From contig NZ_KB900614.1 of assembly GCF_000379065.1 (NCBI RefSeq), forward strand, positions 1,610,850-1,674,849: 64,000 nt of DNA. The letters are read 5' to 3'. Shown in pieces: positions 16,589-25,682 of the stretch. Within the stretch, counting starts at the first letter, position 1. Each line of letters opens with the position of its first letter. This DNA comes from Salinispora mooreana. Lineage in GTDB: Bacteria; Actinomycetota; Actinomycetes; Mycobacteriales; Micromonosporaceae. The position numbers and the translations under genes are program-made. The notes beneath the pieces were generated by a model that saw only the letters and a program-made list of their open reading frames with translations, did no database searches and had not been told where the DNA came from.

Positions 16589-18328
16589 ATGAGTTCCGCA
16601 CCCGTTAGGCCAGATCCAACTGCCGAACCGTCCACTGACGACGAGGCGACCGCCTTCGTCGACCTGGGCCTGCGCGACGAACTCCTCGCCGCGCTCGCCG
16701 CGCTCGGCTACGAGGAGCCGACGCCGATTCAGCGGGAGGCGATCCCTCCCCTGCTCGCCGGACGGGATCTACTCGGCCAGGCTGCCACGGGCACCGGCAA
16801 GACGGCCGCATTCGCCCTACCGTTGCTGCAACGGATGCCCGCCGACCGGTTGACCGCCGATCCGGTGGCGCTGGTGCTGGTACCCACCCGAGAGCTGGCG
16901 GTGCAGGTCTCGGAGGCGTTCCATCGGTACGGCAAGGAACTCGGCACCCGGGTGCTGCCGATCTACGGCGGCCAGCCGATCGGTCGGCAACTGCGGGCCC
17001 TGGACGCCGGGGTGGACATCGTGGTGGCCACGCCCGGCCGAGCGCTCGACCACATCGCTCGTGGCACACTCCGCCTGGGTGACGTCGGCACCGTCGTGCT
17101 GGACGAGGCCGACGAGATGCTGGACATGGGCTTCGCCGAGGACATCGAGGCGATCCTGGAACACGCGCCGGAACAGCGGCAGACCGTGCTCTTCTCGGCG
17201 ACCATGCCCGCCCGCATCGACGGCATGGCCCGGGCATACCTGACCGACCCGATCCGCATCCTCATCGCGCGGGAGAAACCGGTAGCCGGCGAGGCGCCCC
17301 GGGTCCGGCAGAGCGCATACCTGGTAGCCCGGGCGCACAAACCCGCCGCGCTGGGCCGGGTGCTGGACGTGGAGTCCCCCACTGCGGCGATCGTCTTCTG
17401 TCGCAGCCGGGAGGAGGTTGACCGGCTCACCGAGACGATGAACGGTCGCGGCTACCGGGCCGAGGCGCTACACGGCGGGATGAGTCAGGAGCAGCGGGAC
17501 CGGGTGATGGGTCGGCTGCGCGCCGGCACCGCCGACTTGCTGGTCGCCACCGACGTGGCAGCGCGCGGCCTGGATGTCGAGCAGCTCAGCCACGTCGTCA
17601 ACTACGACGTCCCCTCGGCGCCCGAGTCGTACGTGCACCGGATCGGCCGGGTGGGGCGAGCCGGCCGGGAGGGAGTGGCGATCACCCTCGCCGAGCCGCG
17701 GGCACACCGGATGCTGAAGACCATCGAACGGGTCACCGGTCAACGGATCACCATCGACAAGATCCCCACCGTGGCGGACCTGCGTAATCGTCGCCTGGAA
17801 CTCACCCAGGCCGCGCTGCGGGAGAGCCTGCTGGAAGACGACCTGGAGCCGTTCCGGGTCATCGTCGAGTCACTGAGCGACGAGTTCGACCTGATGGAGG
17901 TGGCCCTCGCCGCGGTACGCCTGGCCCACGAGGCCACCCTGCCGGGCGCGCTGGAGGAGGAAGAGGAGATCCCGCAGATCGCGGTTCGCCCACCCCGGAC
18001 CGGCCGACCGGGACACGAGGGCAGAGGCGAGCGCCGGCCGGGTCGGCCCCGGAGCGCCGGCACCACTCAGGTCTTCGTCGGGCTGGGTCGGCGGGCCGGG
18101 GTGCGACCGCAGGATCTGGTCGGTGCGATCACCGGCGAGACCGGCATGAACGGACGGGACATCGGCTCGATCGAGATCGCAGACCGCTTCTCGCTGGTGG
18201 AGGTGCCGGCGGGGCTGGCCGACGAGGTGATCTCGGGCCTGCGCGGCAGCACCATCAAGGGACGCCGGGCAACCGTTCGTCGCGACCGGGACACCGACGG
18301 GGGTGACCGCCGCCGGCAGCCCCGTTGA
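16589..18328 (+). CDS. DEAD-box ATP-dependent RNA helicase (DeaD/CsdA-like)
   Basis: The 579-residue enzyme unwinds RNA, probably in ribosome assembly or mRNA turnover. It has the whole motif series: Q motif GYEEPTPIQREAIP, AATGTGKTAAF, PTRELA, TPGRALD, DEAD in VLDEADEMLDMGF, SAT in FSATMPARID, then in the second domain VFCRSREE, ATDVAARGLD and HRIGRVGRAGREG. The C-terminal 75 residues (QVFVGLGRRAGVRPQDLVGA) form a DbpA-type RNA-binding domain as in CsdA. An AAAGG site precedes the ATG at 16589. Confidence 0.93.
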   Translation: MSSAPVRPDPTAEPSTDDEATAFVDLGLRDELLAALAALGYEEPTPIQREAIPPLLAGRDLLGQAATGTGKTAAFALPLLQRMPADRLTADPVALVLVPTRELAVQVSEAFHRYGKELGTRVLPIYGGQPIGRQLRALDAGVDIVVATPGRALDHIARGTLRLGDVGTVVLDEADEMLDMGFAEDIEAILEHAPEQRQTVLFSATMPARIDGMARAYLTDPIRILIAREKPVAGEAPRVRQSAYLVARAHKPAALGRVLDVESPTAAIVFCRSREEVDRLTETMNGRGYRAEALHGGMSQEQRDRVMGRLRAGTADLLVATDVAARGLDVEQLSHVVNYDVPSAPESYVHRIGRVGRAGREGVAITLAEPRAHRMLKTIERVTGQRITIDKIPTVADLRNRRLELTQAALRESLLEDDLEPFRVIVESLSDEFDLMEVALAAVRLAHEATLPGALEEEEEIPQIAVRPPRTGRPGHEGRGERRPGRPRSAGTTQVFVGLGRRAGVRPQDLVGAITGETGMNGRDIGSIEIADRFSLVEVPAGLADEVISGLRGSTIKGRRATVRRDRDTDGGDRRRQPR

Positions 18329-18361
18329 GCGGGCGGGGCCGCACCGACGCAGTGGCAGTAA

Positions 18362-18385
18362 CGAGGGCCTGCTTTCCGGCCCTCG
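18362..18385 (+). terminator. Hairpin after the helicase gene
   Basis: CGAGGGCC (18362-18369) and GGCCCTCG (18378-18385) form a perfect 8-bp stem with an 8-base loop, 34 bases after the helicase stop. Probable terminator. Confidence 0.6.
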
Positions 18386-18613
18386 GTGGCGGCGATCGGC
18401 TCCTCGCCATCGGGCGCTACCAAACTCGGGGCGCACCAGCCAGCCGACGATGGTCGGCACTGGTGCGCCCGAGGCGTTTTCGGTTGCCGCCATGTCGATT
18501 CGGCGCCAGATTTCGCCACACCCGAAATGAAGTCGACGCGTTTTGTTGCGAAAATGCCCAGGGATAGGTCAAACTTTGACCACACCCCACCCCCACACAG
18601 GGAGTAATCGGCC

Positions 18614-18952
18614 ATGGCAAGAAAAGTAATCACGGTTCTGACCGACGACCTCGACGGCGGAAAAGCCGATCGGACCGTCGAGTTCAGCCTGGACGGCGTG
18701 GCGTACACCATCGACGTGTCCGACGAGAATGCGGGCATCCTCCGGAAGACGCTGGATCCGTATCTGAGCGCCGGCCGCAGGATCGGCCGAGGCGGCATGG
18801 ACACCTCGCGGGCACCACGACGGGGCACCAGCACCGGAATAGACCGGGAGCAGAACCGTGCGATCCGGGAATGGGCTGCGCAGAACGGCTACAAGATTTC
18901 TGAGCGCGGTCGCATCCCGGTGGAGGTCGTCGAGGCGTACAAGAACCGCTGA
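18614..18952 (+). CDS. lsr2: Nucleoid-associated protein Lsr2
   Basis: Lsr2 is the actinobacterial H-NS analogue: it bridges DNA and silences AT-rich, often horizontally acquired genes. The 112-residue product has the N-terminal dimerisation domain ([34 protein letters not shown]), a flexible linker, and the C-terminal DNA-binding domain ([25 protein letters not shown]) with the usual hook motif replaced by ERGRIP. The leader before it is relatively AT-rich, which could support autoregulation. A GGAG site precedes the ATG at 18614. Confidence 0.95.
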   Translation: MARKVITVLTDDLDGGKADRTVEFSLDGVAYTIDVSDENAGILRKTLDPYLSAGRRIGRGGMDTSRAPRRGTSTGIDREQNRAIREWAAQNGYKISERGRIPVEVVEAYKNR

Positions 18953-18970
18953 GCGCCGGGTGTCCACCCG

Positions 18971-19004
18971 AGCGGGGCCGTGCCGATTCCAGCACGGCCC
19001 CGCT
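18971..19004 (+). terminator. Intrinsic terminator of lsr2
   Basis: Perfect 13-bp stem AGCGGGGCCGTGC (18971-18983) with GCACGGCCCCGCT (18992-19004) and an 8-base loop, followed by GTCTTTT. This is one of the few hairpins here with a T-rich tail. Confidence 0.85.
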
Positions 19005-19558
19005 GTCTTTTCGCCGGCCAACGGCCCGCCACCAGTGACGCGCCCCGCACTCACCACCATGCCTGCGGGCGGTCGCCCGGCCGGGCGCGCTCCACCAGGC
19101 ACAGACACGGTCGCGGAATCGACCGCGAGGGACCGGAATCGCCGGACCACCGACCGGTGCCCGGTAGCTGAATTGATCCGGGCTCGCCAACATTCGACCG
19201 TGACCGAGGCTCGGGGTCATACCAGTCCACGGCCGGACTTGGCTGCAGTCGGTCCAGGCCCGTCAGTTAAGGGTTCCACGATGACACAGCAAGCCAACTG
19301 TCCGCATCGGCGATAGCGTGATCCCTGTTGATGAACGGCAGTAGCGCCACCCGCCCAAATCAATCGATGATGGGCGATATGTTCCAAATGCTGCACACGC
19401 AGCAATCAACCCCCGAGAGCAAAGATGTCGACTGCCGGATCACTCCCCGGGCAGACCGATCCCCCCGCCAGATCTCGGCCAATCCCTCCTTCGTCGTCGC
19501 CCTCCGCATCGCCCCCGGGTTTACCAAATCACTGCGAGGCACGCGGGTTAGCGGTGTG
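19005..19558. other. Gene-poor stretch after lsr2
   Basis: No convincing coding frame, tRNA or repeat is visible over about 550 bases. The open frames have shadow-type composition. The right half (about 19160-19500) is less GC-rich than the flanks and leads into a decayed ArsR gene, so this is probably an eroded region. Confidence 0.5.
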
Positions 19559-19963
19559 CGGAACCGTGCTCACGCTGAAGGGGCCCGCCGTGGTCGGCAC
19601 GCTGCCTGAGGCGACCGACCAGGCGGTCGGCAACGTAAGCGACCACCTCCGCGTGCTGGCCTCGGCCGAGCTGATCGAGGAAACACCGGAGTTGGCCAGA
19701 AACCGCCGGGAGCGGTGGTGGCGTCTCGTCTCAGACGCCGCCTGGCACGAGGGGTGCGCTGTCTCCGCCGAGACGTGGCTACGGCTGACCGCCGAGGAGA
19801 CCCGCCAGGTAGCTCACGAGCTGACCGAGGTGCTCACCAGGGCGGCGCGTCCGCTGCCCAGGTCGCCGGTCCCGGCGTCGGCGCGAGCCCGCTGCGCCCG
19901 TGAGTGGATCTACCCACGTCGGCCGTGGCCCAGCCTGCTGAGCGCGGGGACCGCACCGCGGGT
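19559..19963 (+). pseudogene. Decayed ArsR-family (winged-helix) regulator
   Basis: In the frame with GTVLTLKGPAVVGTLPEAT, then QAVGNVSDHLRVLASAELIEE and RRERWWRLVSD, the sequence matches the recognition helix and wing of an ArsR-type regulator usually paired with a drug exporter. The N-terminal helix before residue LTLKG is replaced by non-homologous sequence, the middle is shortened, and the C-terminal WLRLTAEETRQVAHELTEVL segment is followed by unrelated residues. I read it as a gene remnant. A diverged but active short regulator cannot be excluded. Confidence 0.6.
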
Positions 19964-20010
19964 GCGTCCCCTACAGCTCCGATGGTCAACGATGAGGACC
20001 GCGCCCCAGG

Positions 20011-20682
20011 TCAGCGCCAGACGACCACCTCGTCCAGCGGCTTGCGGGAGATGTCCGGCACGGTCGCCCCCTCCGCCGGGTAGCCGACCGGAATGATCAG
20101 GTTTCCCCGCTCCTCCGCAGGCCGGTCCAACAACTCGTTGAGGAAGCGCATCGGACTCGGGGTATGGGTCAGGGTGGCGAGGCCAGCCTGGTGCAGCGCG
20201 GCGAGCAGTAGCCCGACCGCGATCCCTACCGACTCCTTGACGTAGTAGGGACGGGGACTCTGTGGGCCGCGGTGGACCTCGAAGACGACGATCACCGCTG
20301 GGGCGGTCTCCAGAAAAGGCTTGCTCGCATCCGTTCCCAGCGGCGCGAGCGCCGACAGCCACTCCTGCGGCGCGCGCTGCTCGTAGAACACCCGCTCCTC
20401 GGCCTCCGCGGCGGCGCGCAGCCGCCGCTTGAGCTCCGGTGCGGTTACCACCACGAACCGCCACGGCTGTCGATTCGCGCCACTCGGCGCCGAGGCCGCC
20501 GCCCGCAGGGCGTGCTCGAGCACCCCCTCCGGGACCGGCTTCTCGCTGAAGTCCCGCACCGTACGGCGCCGGACCATCGCCTCGGCGAACCCACGTACGC
20601 GAGCCAATGCCACCGCAGGCGGCACGCCGTAGTCGGGTAGCGGTAGGACGGCGGGAGGTTGCTCAGCACGGTTCGGCGACAT
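20011..20682 (-). CDS. Nitroreductase-family flavoprotein
   Basis: The 223-residue protein is an FMN-dependent oxidoreductase. RRRTVRDFSEKPVPEGVLEHALRAAASAPSGANRQPW carries the FMN-phosphate-binding Arg and SGANRQPW motif, and GLATLTHTPSPMRFLNELL plus IPVGYPAEGATVPD complete the fold. The overall sequence resembles the iodotyrosine-deiodinase-like branch more than classic NfsB. The physiological substrate is unknown. I chose the ATG at 20682 (MSPNRAEQPP); an ATG at 20712 has a better GGGAG ribosome site and could add ten residues. It is divergent from the adjacent binding-protein gene. Confidence 0.88.
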   Translation of the reverse strand: MSPNRAEQPPAVLPLPDYGVPPAVALARVRGFAEAMVRRRTVRDFSEKPVPEGVLEHALRAAASAPSGANRQPWRFVVVTAPELKRRLRAAAEAEERVFYEQRAPQEWLSALAPLGTDASKPFLETAPAVIVVFEVHRGPQSPRPYYVKESVGIAVGLLLAALHQAGLATLTHTPSPMRFLNELLDRPAEERGNLIIPVGYPAEGATVPDISRKPLDEVVVWR

Positions 20683-20765
20683 CCGGCCATTGTCGGCCTC
20701 TCGTGTGGCCATGGCCACTCCCGCACGGCATGATCGACACAACGGGCCTACCGGAGGTGAAGCGG

Positions 20766-21497
20766 ATGCGGGTGGTATCACTGGTGCCGTCGCTGACCGA
20801 GGCGGTGGCATTGACGCTGCCCGGGGTGCTGGTCGGCGCCACCGACTGGTGCGCCCATCCGGTGGGGCTGAAGGTGCCCCGGGTCGGCGGCAGCAAGTAC
20901 CCGGACCTGGACCGGGTACGCGCGCTCCGGCCGGATCTGGTTCTGCTCAACGTCGAGGAGAACCGGCGCGAGGACGCGGACGCCCTGGTGGCGGCGGGGG
21001 TTCCGGTGCGGATCACCTACCCTCGCACCGTCGATGGGGCGCTCACCGAGCTGGCCGAGCTCCTCACCGAGCTGGGTTCGCCGGGTGAGCCCGAGTGGTT
21101 GGTGTCCGCCCGCCGTGCCTGGGCGGAGCTGCCCGAGGACTGGCCGCCGCGCCGTGCCGTGGTGCCGGTCTGGCGGCGCCCGTGGGTGGTGCTGGGCCGG
21201 GACACCTTCGCCGGGGACGTGCTCCGCCGGCTGGGGTTGACCAATCTGTACGCCGGCGACGCCGGGCGGTATCCCCGACCGTCCCTGAGCGAGCTACGCG
21301 CCCGGACTCCTGCGCTGGTCGTGTTGCCCGACGAGCCATACCGTTTCGCTGTGGATGACGGGCCGGAGGCATTCCCCGAGCTGCCGTGTGCCCTCGTCTC
21401 CGGTCGGCACCTGACGTGGTATGGCCCGTCCCTGGCGGAGGCGCCCACCGTCCTGGCCGCCCAACTGGCGGCGCCGGTCACCTACCGGGCGGTGTGA
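20766..21497 (+). CDS. BtuF-like helical-backbone metal/cobalamin-binding protein
   Basis: The 243-residue product starts MRVVSLVPSLTEAVALTLPG and continues LVGATDWCAHP, VPRVGGSKYPDLDRVRALRPDLVLLN and VWRRPWVVLGRDTFAGDVLRRLG, the fold of class-III periplasmic binding proteins for vitamin B12 or metal chelates. Unlike true BtuF it has no signal peptide or lipobox, so it is probably cytoplasmic. Such soluble versions are common in actinobacteria and their role is unclear. A perfect GGAGG lies seven bases before the ATG at 20766. No transporter genes are adjacent. Confidence 0.8.
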   Translation: MRVVSLVPSLTEAVALTLPGVLVGATDWCAHPVGLKVPRVGGSKYPDLDRVRALRPDLVLLNVEENRREDADALVAAGVPVRITYPRTVDGALTELAELLTELGSPGEPEWLVSARRAWAELPEDWPPRRAVVPVWRRPWVVLGRDTFAGDVLRRLGLTNLYAGDAGRYPRPSLSELRARTPALVVLPDEPYRFAVDDGPEAFPELPCALVSGRHLTWYGPSLAEAPTVLAAQLAAPVTYRAV

Positions 21498-21622
21498 CCC
21501 ACGGGCCCAAGGTCCCGTCTGACGGACCCGATTGACCCTGCCCGCACCCCCTGCCGCTGCGATCGAATTGATGTGCCACAGACAGTGCGACACGAGGCAC
21601 CAGCAGGAAGGGCGTGCAGACG

Positions 21623-22177
21623 ATGACCGCGACGACCAAGCGGAACGCCGCCGAGACAGTCAACACCGTGAGCCAGGTCGAAACCGGGCAGGGACGAGCC
21701 GCCCGCCTTGTACTGGCCGGCACCCGCCTGGCGCTGGGCTGGATCTTCCTCTGGGCCTTTCTCGACAAGCTGTTCGGGCTGGGGCGGGCGACCGAGGCCG
21801 ACAGCGCCTGGATCAACGGCGGCAGCCCGACGAAGGGCTTCCTGACCTTCGGTGCGACCGGGCCGTTCAAGGGCTTCTACAACAGCATCGCGGGCGCGGC
21901 GTGGGCCGACTGGCTGTTCATGATCGGGCTGGCGGCCATCGGCACCGCCCTACTGCTCGGGATCGGCATCCGGGTTGCCGCCGCGACCGGCGGACTTCTC
22001 ATGGTGCTGATGTGGACGGCCGCATTGCCGCCGTCGAACAACCCGTTCATGGACGATCACCTGATCTACGCCGCGGTGCTGGCGGTCATCGCCCTGCTCC
22101 ACGCCGGTGACACCTGGGGCTTCGGTCGAGCCTGGGCCGGGCTCCCGATCGTACGGCGGATGCCCTGGCTCCGTTGA
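21623..22177 (+). CDS. DoxX/DoxD-like membrane protein
   Basis: This 184-residue integral membrane protein has four hydrophobic segments (LALGWIFLWAFLDKLFGLG, WLFMIGLAAIGTALLLGIGI, TGGLLMVLMWTAALPP and IYAAVLAVIALLHAGDTWGFG). The pattern matches the DoxX/thiosulfate-quinone-oxidoreductase-like family; other members act in redox or thiol stress, but no activity can be assigned here. GGAAGGG lies ten bases before the ATG at 21623 and only one base before a GTG at 21614, so the ATG is preferred. A strong hairpin terminates it. Confidence 0.8.
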   Translation: MTATTKRNAAETVNTVSQVETGQGRAARLVLAGTRLALGWIFLWAFLDKLFGLGRATEADSAWINGGSPTKGFLTFGATGPFKGFYNSIAGAAWADWLFMIGLAAIGTALLLGIGIRVAAATGGLLMVLMWTAALPPSNNPFMDDHLIYAAVLAVIALLHAGDTWGFGRAWAGLPIVRRMPWLR

Positions 22178-22191
22178 CGATCTCGACACTC

Positions 22192-22230
22192 CGCTGGGCG
22201 GGCGTCACCACTGGTGGTGCCCGCCCAGCG
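22192..22230 (+). terminator. Terminator after the DoxX-like gene
   Basis: CGCTGGGCGGGC (22192-22203) pairs with GCCCGCCCAGCG (22219-22230); the loop contains a second small stem (CACCA/TGGTG). It lies 15 bases after the stop codon. Confidence 0.75.
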
Positions 22231-22317
22231 CCTTACCGCCCCCAGGGGTTCGGCCACCAGCGGCGATCGGGCAGGATCGGGCAGGTCAGGCAGCACGACG
22301 AAGGACAGGAGACGCTG

Positions 22318-22695
22318 GTGAACCAGGCAACGAAGCCCGAGGTGGGAGCGATCGAGGGCGCCCCGCCGCGTGACCTCCTCGTCGAGGAGATCACCGTCGG
22401 CGAGGGAGCGGAGGCGCAGGCCGGGCAGGTCGCCCGCGTCCACTACGTCGGTGTCGCCCACTCCACGGGCCGTGAGTTCGACGCGTCGTGGAACCGTGGC
22501 GAGCCGCTCGAGTTTCCCCTCGGCGGCGGGCGGGTCATCGCCGGCTGGGACCAGGGTGTGGTCGGCATGCGGGTCGGCGGCCGACGGCGACTGACCATTC
22601 CACCGCATCTCGCTTACGGCGACCGCGGCGCCGGCGGCGTCATTCAGCCGGGCGAGACGCTGGTCTTCGTCGTTGACCTGGTCGGCCTCCGCTGA
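22318..22695 (+). CDS. FKBP-type peptidyl-prolyl cis-trans isomerase
   Basis: The 125-residue protein is a minimal cytoplasmic FKBP that speeds prolyl isomerisation during folding. It shows GQVARVHYVGVAHSTGREFDASWNRG, PLGGGRVIAGWDQGVVGMRVGGRRRLTIPPHLAYGDRG and GETLVFVVDLVGL, the full active-site set. The start is the GTG at 22318, which has an AGGAGA ribosome site; the longer open frame upstream crosses the preceding terminator and is not coding. Confidence 0.93.
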   Translation: MNQATKPEVGAIEGAPPRDLLVEEITVGEGAEAQAGQVARVHYVGVAHSTGREFDASWNRGEPLEFPLGGGRVIAGWDQGVVGMRVGGRRRLTIPPHLAYGDRGAGGVIQPGETLVFVVDLVGLR

Positions 22696-22716
22696 CCGGT
22701 CCGAGCAGCCGGGCGC

Positions 22717-22753
22717 CGGGCGTTCCCTCCGGCGCAATCGGAGGGAACGCCCG
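22717..22753. terminator. Bidirectional terminator between FKBP and L,D-transpeptidase genes
   Basis: Perfect 15-bp inverted repeat: CGGGCGTTCCCTCCG (22717-22731) and CGGAGGGAACGCCCG (22739-22753), 7-base loop, between convergent genes. Confidence 0.85.
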
Positions 22754-22783
22754 CGGGTCCACGCGGCATCGCAGCGCTGGCGG

Positions 22784-24067
22784 TTAGCCGCCGCTCACGG
22801 AGGGCTCCGGGGCAGGGGAGCCGCTGCCCTCGGACGGCACCGGCGCGGGAGAGCCGCCGGCCACCGCACCCGGGTTCGGGGCGGCCGGGCTCGGTTTCAG
22901 GCCGGCCGGCACGGGCAGGGCGCTGCCCTTGACGTACTCCTCCCAGCTCACGTTCCAGGCGGTCCAGCCGTTGCCCTCATCCAACGTCACCTCGGTGCCC
23001 TTGATGGTCACCAAGTCGCCGACCTGGGTGACGCCCATCAGCCAGTCGGCGCTGGCGGCCGATAGGTTGGTACAGCCGTGGGAGACGTTGCGATACCCCT
23101 GAACTCCCTCCGACCAGGGCGCGCCGTGCAGGAACTCACCCCGCCAGGTCAGCCGCTGCGCATCCTCGACATCCACCACGTACGGGTCCGCCGAGCCGCG
23201 GGTATCGAAGGTGGTGAAATCATGCTTCTCCATGATCACCATCTTGCCGCTGGAGGTTGGCGTACTCGGCTTGCCGAGGCTCACCGGTAGCTCCCGCAGC
23301 AGCTTTCCGTCCTGGAACACCGACATCTGCTTGGTCTCGTTGTCGATCTCCAAGGCGACCTGGCGACCAATCTTCGCGGTCGCCTGCCGGTCGGCGTCGC
23401 CCACGTACTCCTCACCGATCGGCAGGCCTTCCAGACCGGCGCGAAAACTGATCGTCGTATCCGGTCGCCAGAAGTCCGGCGCCCGGTAGTAGACCTGGCT
23501 GCCGTCGGACACCCAGGACCACACCCCCGGCTGGGACGGATTGGTCCGCACAAACAAACGCCGCTGGACGGCCGCCCGGGCCTCCTCCGGAATCGGCGGA
23601 TCGAACGCGACGGTCACCGGCATAGCGGTTCCGTACGTCCGGTCACCCGTGAAATACAACGTGCTGGTAATTGCCGGTTTCGTGGACTTCGGCATGGTGG
23701 TGAAGGTGGTTTTCCGGGTCGTAGTGGTTTTACCGGAGTTACCGGTCGCAGTCACCTCAGCCGTATATGTCCGTTTTGGCGTTAGCGGCGTGCTCGGCAC
23801 CCAGGTCGAGCCATCCTCCCTGGGCTCCCCCTTGACCTCGGCCCCCGCGTCATCGGTGACGCGGACCGCGGTAATCGTCCCGCCCTTGACCGCGGTGCCG
23901 ACCTCGGCACTGATCGGGACGTCCGTCGCCTGGTCGGTCGGCGTCACGGTCAGTTCCGGCGGAGCCGGTCGGGCCTCCTCGCGCTCGCTGAATGCGCACC
24001 CGCCGAGTGTTACCGACACGGCCGCGACAGTTACCGTGAGCAGCGTCATTCGCCGCCTGAATGCCAT
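22784..24067 (-). CDS. L,D-transpeptidase lipoprotein (LdtMt2-like)
   Basis: The 427-residue enzyme forms 3-3 cross-links in peptidoglycan outside the cell. It begins with a lipoprotein signal ending in the lipobox VTLGGC (lipidated Cys24). Two Ig-like domains (about residues 35-235) precede the YkuD catalytic domain, which has H314 in FLHGAPW and the active-site SHGCTNLS (H330, C332). A Pro/Ala/Ser-rich tail follows. This architecture matches mycobacterial LdtMt2 and relatives, which resist most beta-lactams except carbapenems. The ATG at 24067 has a run of G residues as ribosome site. Confidence 0.93.
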   Translation of the reverse strand: MAFRRRMTLLTVTVAAVSVTLGGCAFSEREEARPAPPELTVTPTDQATDVPISAEVGTAVKGGTITAVRVTDDAGAEVKGEPREDGSTWVPSTPLTPKRTYTAEVTATGNSGKTTTTRKTTFTTMPKSTKPAITSTLYFTGDRTYGTAMPVTVAFDPPIPEEARAAVQRRLFVRTNPSQPGVWSWVSDGSQVYYRAPDFWRPDTTISFRAGLEGLPIGEEYVGDADRQATAKIGRQVALEIDNETKQMSVFQDGKLLRELPVSLGKPSTPTSSGKMVIMEKHDFTTFDTRGSADPYVVDVEDAQRLTWRGEFLHGAPWSEGVQGYRNVSHGCTNLSAASADWLMGVTQVGDLVTIKGTEVTLDEGNGWTAWNVSWEEYVKGSALPVPAGLKPSPAAPNPGAVAGGSPAPVPSEGSGSPAPEPSVSGG

Positions 24068-24311
24068 GTGCGCCCCCCGTTCGTCTCCTCCTCCGCCACA
24101 TTCTCTCCGCCGTGCTGCTCGGGGCACGCATTTTCGGCAAATTTGGCTTTGTGAATATCTACCCCATTTTGGGGCTTTGCGCTATCTGTTCCGAGCCTGC
24201 CCGATCAGGGGCACCGATCACATCCGAACCGTCCAGGGCCGTTCGTCCGAAATTCACTCCAACGTGGGGTGGAGCCGACGGAACCGGTCGGGAAGCGGAC
24301 GATGGCCCGGC

Positions 24312-24336
24312 ACGCGGGGCCGTACCGGCCCCGCGT
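24312..24336 (-). terminator. Terminator of the bkd operon
   Basis: ACGCGGGGCCG (24312-24322) and CGGCCCCGCGT (24326-24336) form an 11-bp stem with a 3-base loop, immediately after the E2 stop codon. Confidence 0.75.
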
Positions 24337-24341
24337 CCTGG

Positions 24342-25682
24342 TCAGAGGTTCGCGATCAGCACCGCTGGCCGCTCGACACAGTCCGCGACATGCCGCAGGA
24401 AGCCCCCGGCCACCCCGCCGTCGCAGACCCGATGATCGAAGGTGAGGCTAAGCTGCGTTACCTTGCGTACCGCAAGCTGCCCGTCAACCACCCATGGCTT
24501 ATCCATAATCCGCCCGACGCCGAGCAGCGCCGCCTCCGGATGGTTGATGATCGGCGTGGACCCGTCCACCCCGAACACGCCGTAGTTGTTCAGCGTAAAC
24601 GTCCCGCCGGTGAGCCGGGTCGGTGGCAGCGTGCCAGCCCGCGCCGCCGCCGTGGTCTCGGCCAGCGCGGCGGCCAGCCCGGCGGTGGTGAGCCGCTGCG
24701 CGTCGCGCAGCACCGGAACCACCAGCCCTCGGTCGGTCTGGGCGGCGATCCCCAAATGCACCCCGGCGGACTGGACAATCCGCTGCGCCCCACTGTCTAC
24801 CCGGGCGTTGAGCTGGGGGAACCTGCGCAGCCCAGCAAGGCAGATCCGGGCGAGCAGGGCCAGGATGCTCACTGGTTCCGCCGGGGTGGCCGCGTTGATC
24901 GCCGCGCGGGTCTCCAGCAGGGCGGTCGCATCGACATCCACCCAGATCGTCACCTCGGGAATCTCCTGCCGGCTGCGGGAGAGCTTGTCGGCGATGACCT
25001 TGCGGATGCCGGTCAACGGCACGATCACGTCGCCGTCGGCGGGCGCGGCGGGCACGGTGACCGGAGCCGGGGTGGCGGCCTCCACATCAGCGCGGCGAAT
25101 CACGCCGCCGCTGCCGGTGCCGCGCAGGGCGGCCAGGTCAACGCCGCGCTGCTTCGCCAGCCGCCGCACGATCGGTGAGATGACCCGAACACTCTCGCCG
25201 GCCGGCCCGAGGCCGCCACTCGGTGCAGCCTCGGGCCGAGTCGCGACCTCGGTCGGAGTGGCGTCACTCGAGGCGGCGTTGGCCGGCGCGGCCCGGGCGA
25301 CCCGGGTTCGGCGCCGGCGAGCCGCCCCGCCATGGCCGGTGCCATAACCGATCAAGACGTTCCCGGAGCCAGTCCGCTCCTGCTCGTGGTTGACCACGGG
25401 CCCGCCAGAGCCGCCAGGAGTGCTATCCGCCTCGACCGCGTCCAGCGACGCGATGGTGATCAAGGGCTGGCCGACCGGCCGCACCTCGCCCGCCGTGCCG
25501 TGCAGGGCCACCACCCGTCCGGCGTACGGGCAGGGCACGTCTACGACCGCCTTGGCGGTCTCCACCTCCACGACGGCCTGGTCCACCGTCACCGTGTCGC
25601 CCACAGCGACCCGCCACTCGACGATCTCCGCCTCGCTCAGCCCTTCCCCGAGATCCGGCAGAAAGAAGACACGCTCACTCAT
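24342..25682 (-). CDS. bkdC: Branched-chain 2-oxoacid dehydrogenase E2 (dihydrolipoyl acyltransferase)
   Basis: E2 moves the acyl group from E1 to coenzyme A on a swinging lipoyl arm. In the 446-residue protein the lipoyl domain (residues 1-78) has the modified lysine K44 in VETAKAVVDVP. A linker and the E3/E1-binding domain (VISPIVRRLAKQRGVDLAALRGTGSGG) follow. The catalytic domain ends with LSLTFDHRVCDGGVAGGFL, containing the active-site His and Asp. The ATG at 25682 overlaps the E1-beta stop as TGATG. No E3 gene is adjacent, so lipoamide dehydrogenase must come from elsewhere. Confidence 0.9.
   Translation of the reverse strand: MSERVFFLPDLGEGLSEAEIVEWRVAVGDTVTVDQAVVEVETAKAVVDVPCPYAGRVVALHGTAGEVRPVGQPLITIASLDAVEADSTPGGSGGPVVNHEQERTGSGNVLIGYGTGHGGAARRRRTRVARAAPANAASSDATPTEVATRPEAAPSGGLGPAGESVRVISPIVRRLAKQRGVDLAALRGTGSGGVIRRADVEAATPAPVTVPAAPADGDVIVPLTGIRKVIADKLSRSRQEIPEVTIWVDVDATALLETRAAINAATPAEPVSILALLARICLAGLRRFPQLNARVDSGAQRIVQSAGVHLGIAAQTDRGLVVPVLRDAQRLTTAGLAAALAETTAAARAGTLPPTRLTGGTFTLNNYGVFGVDGSTPIINHPEAALLGVGRIMDKPWVVDGQLAVRKVTQLSLTFDHRVCDGGVAGGFLRHVADCVERPAVLIANL

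Noticed and set aside
19425..20096. Intact 223-residue regulator
   Set aside because: Only short segments match an ArsR regulator; both ends are unrelated sequence, so I list a remnant.
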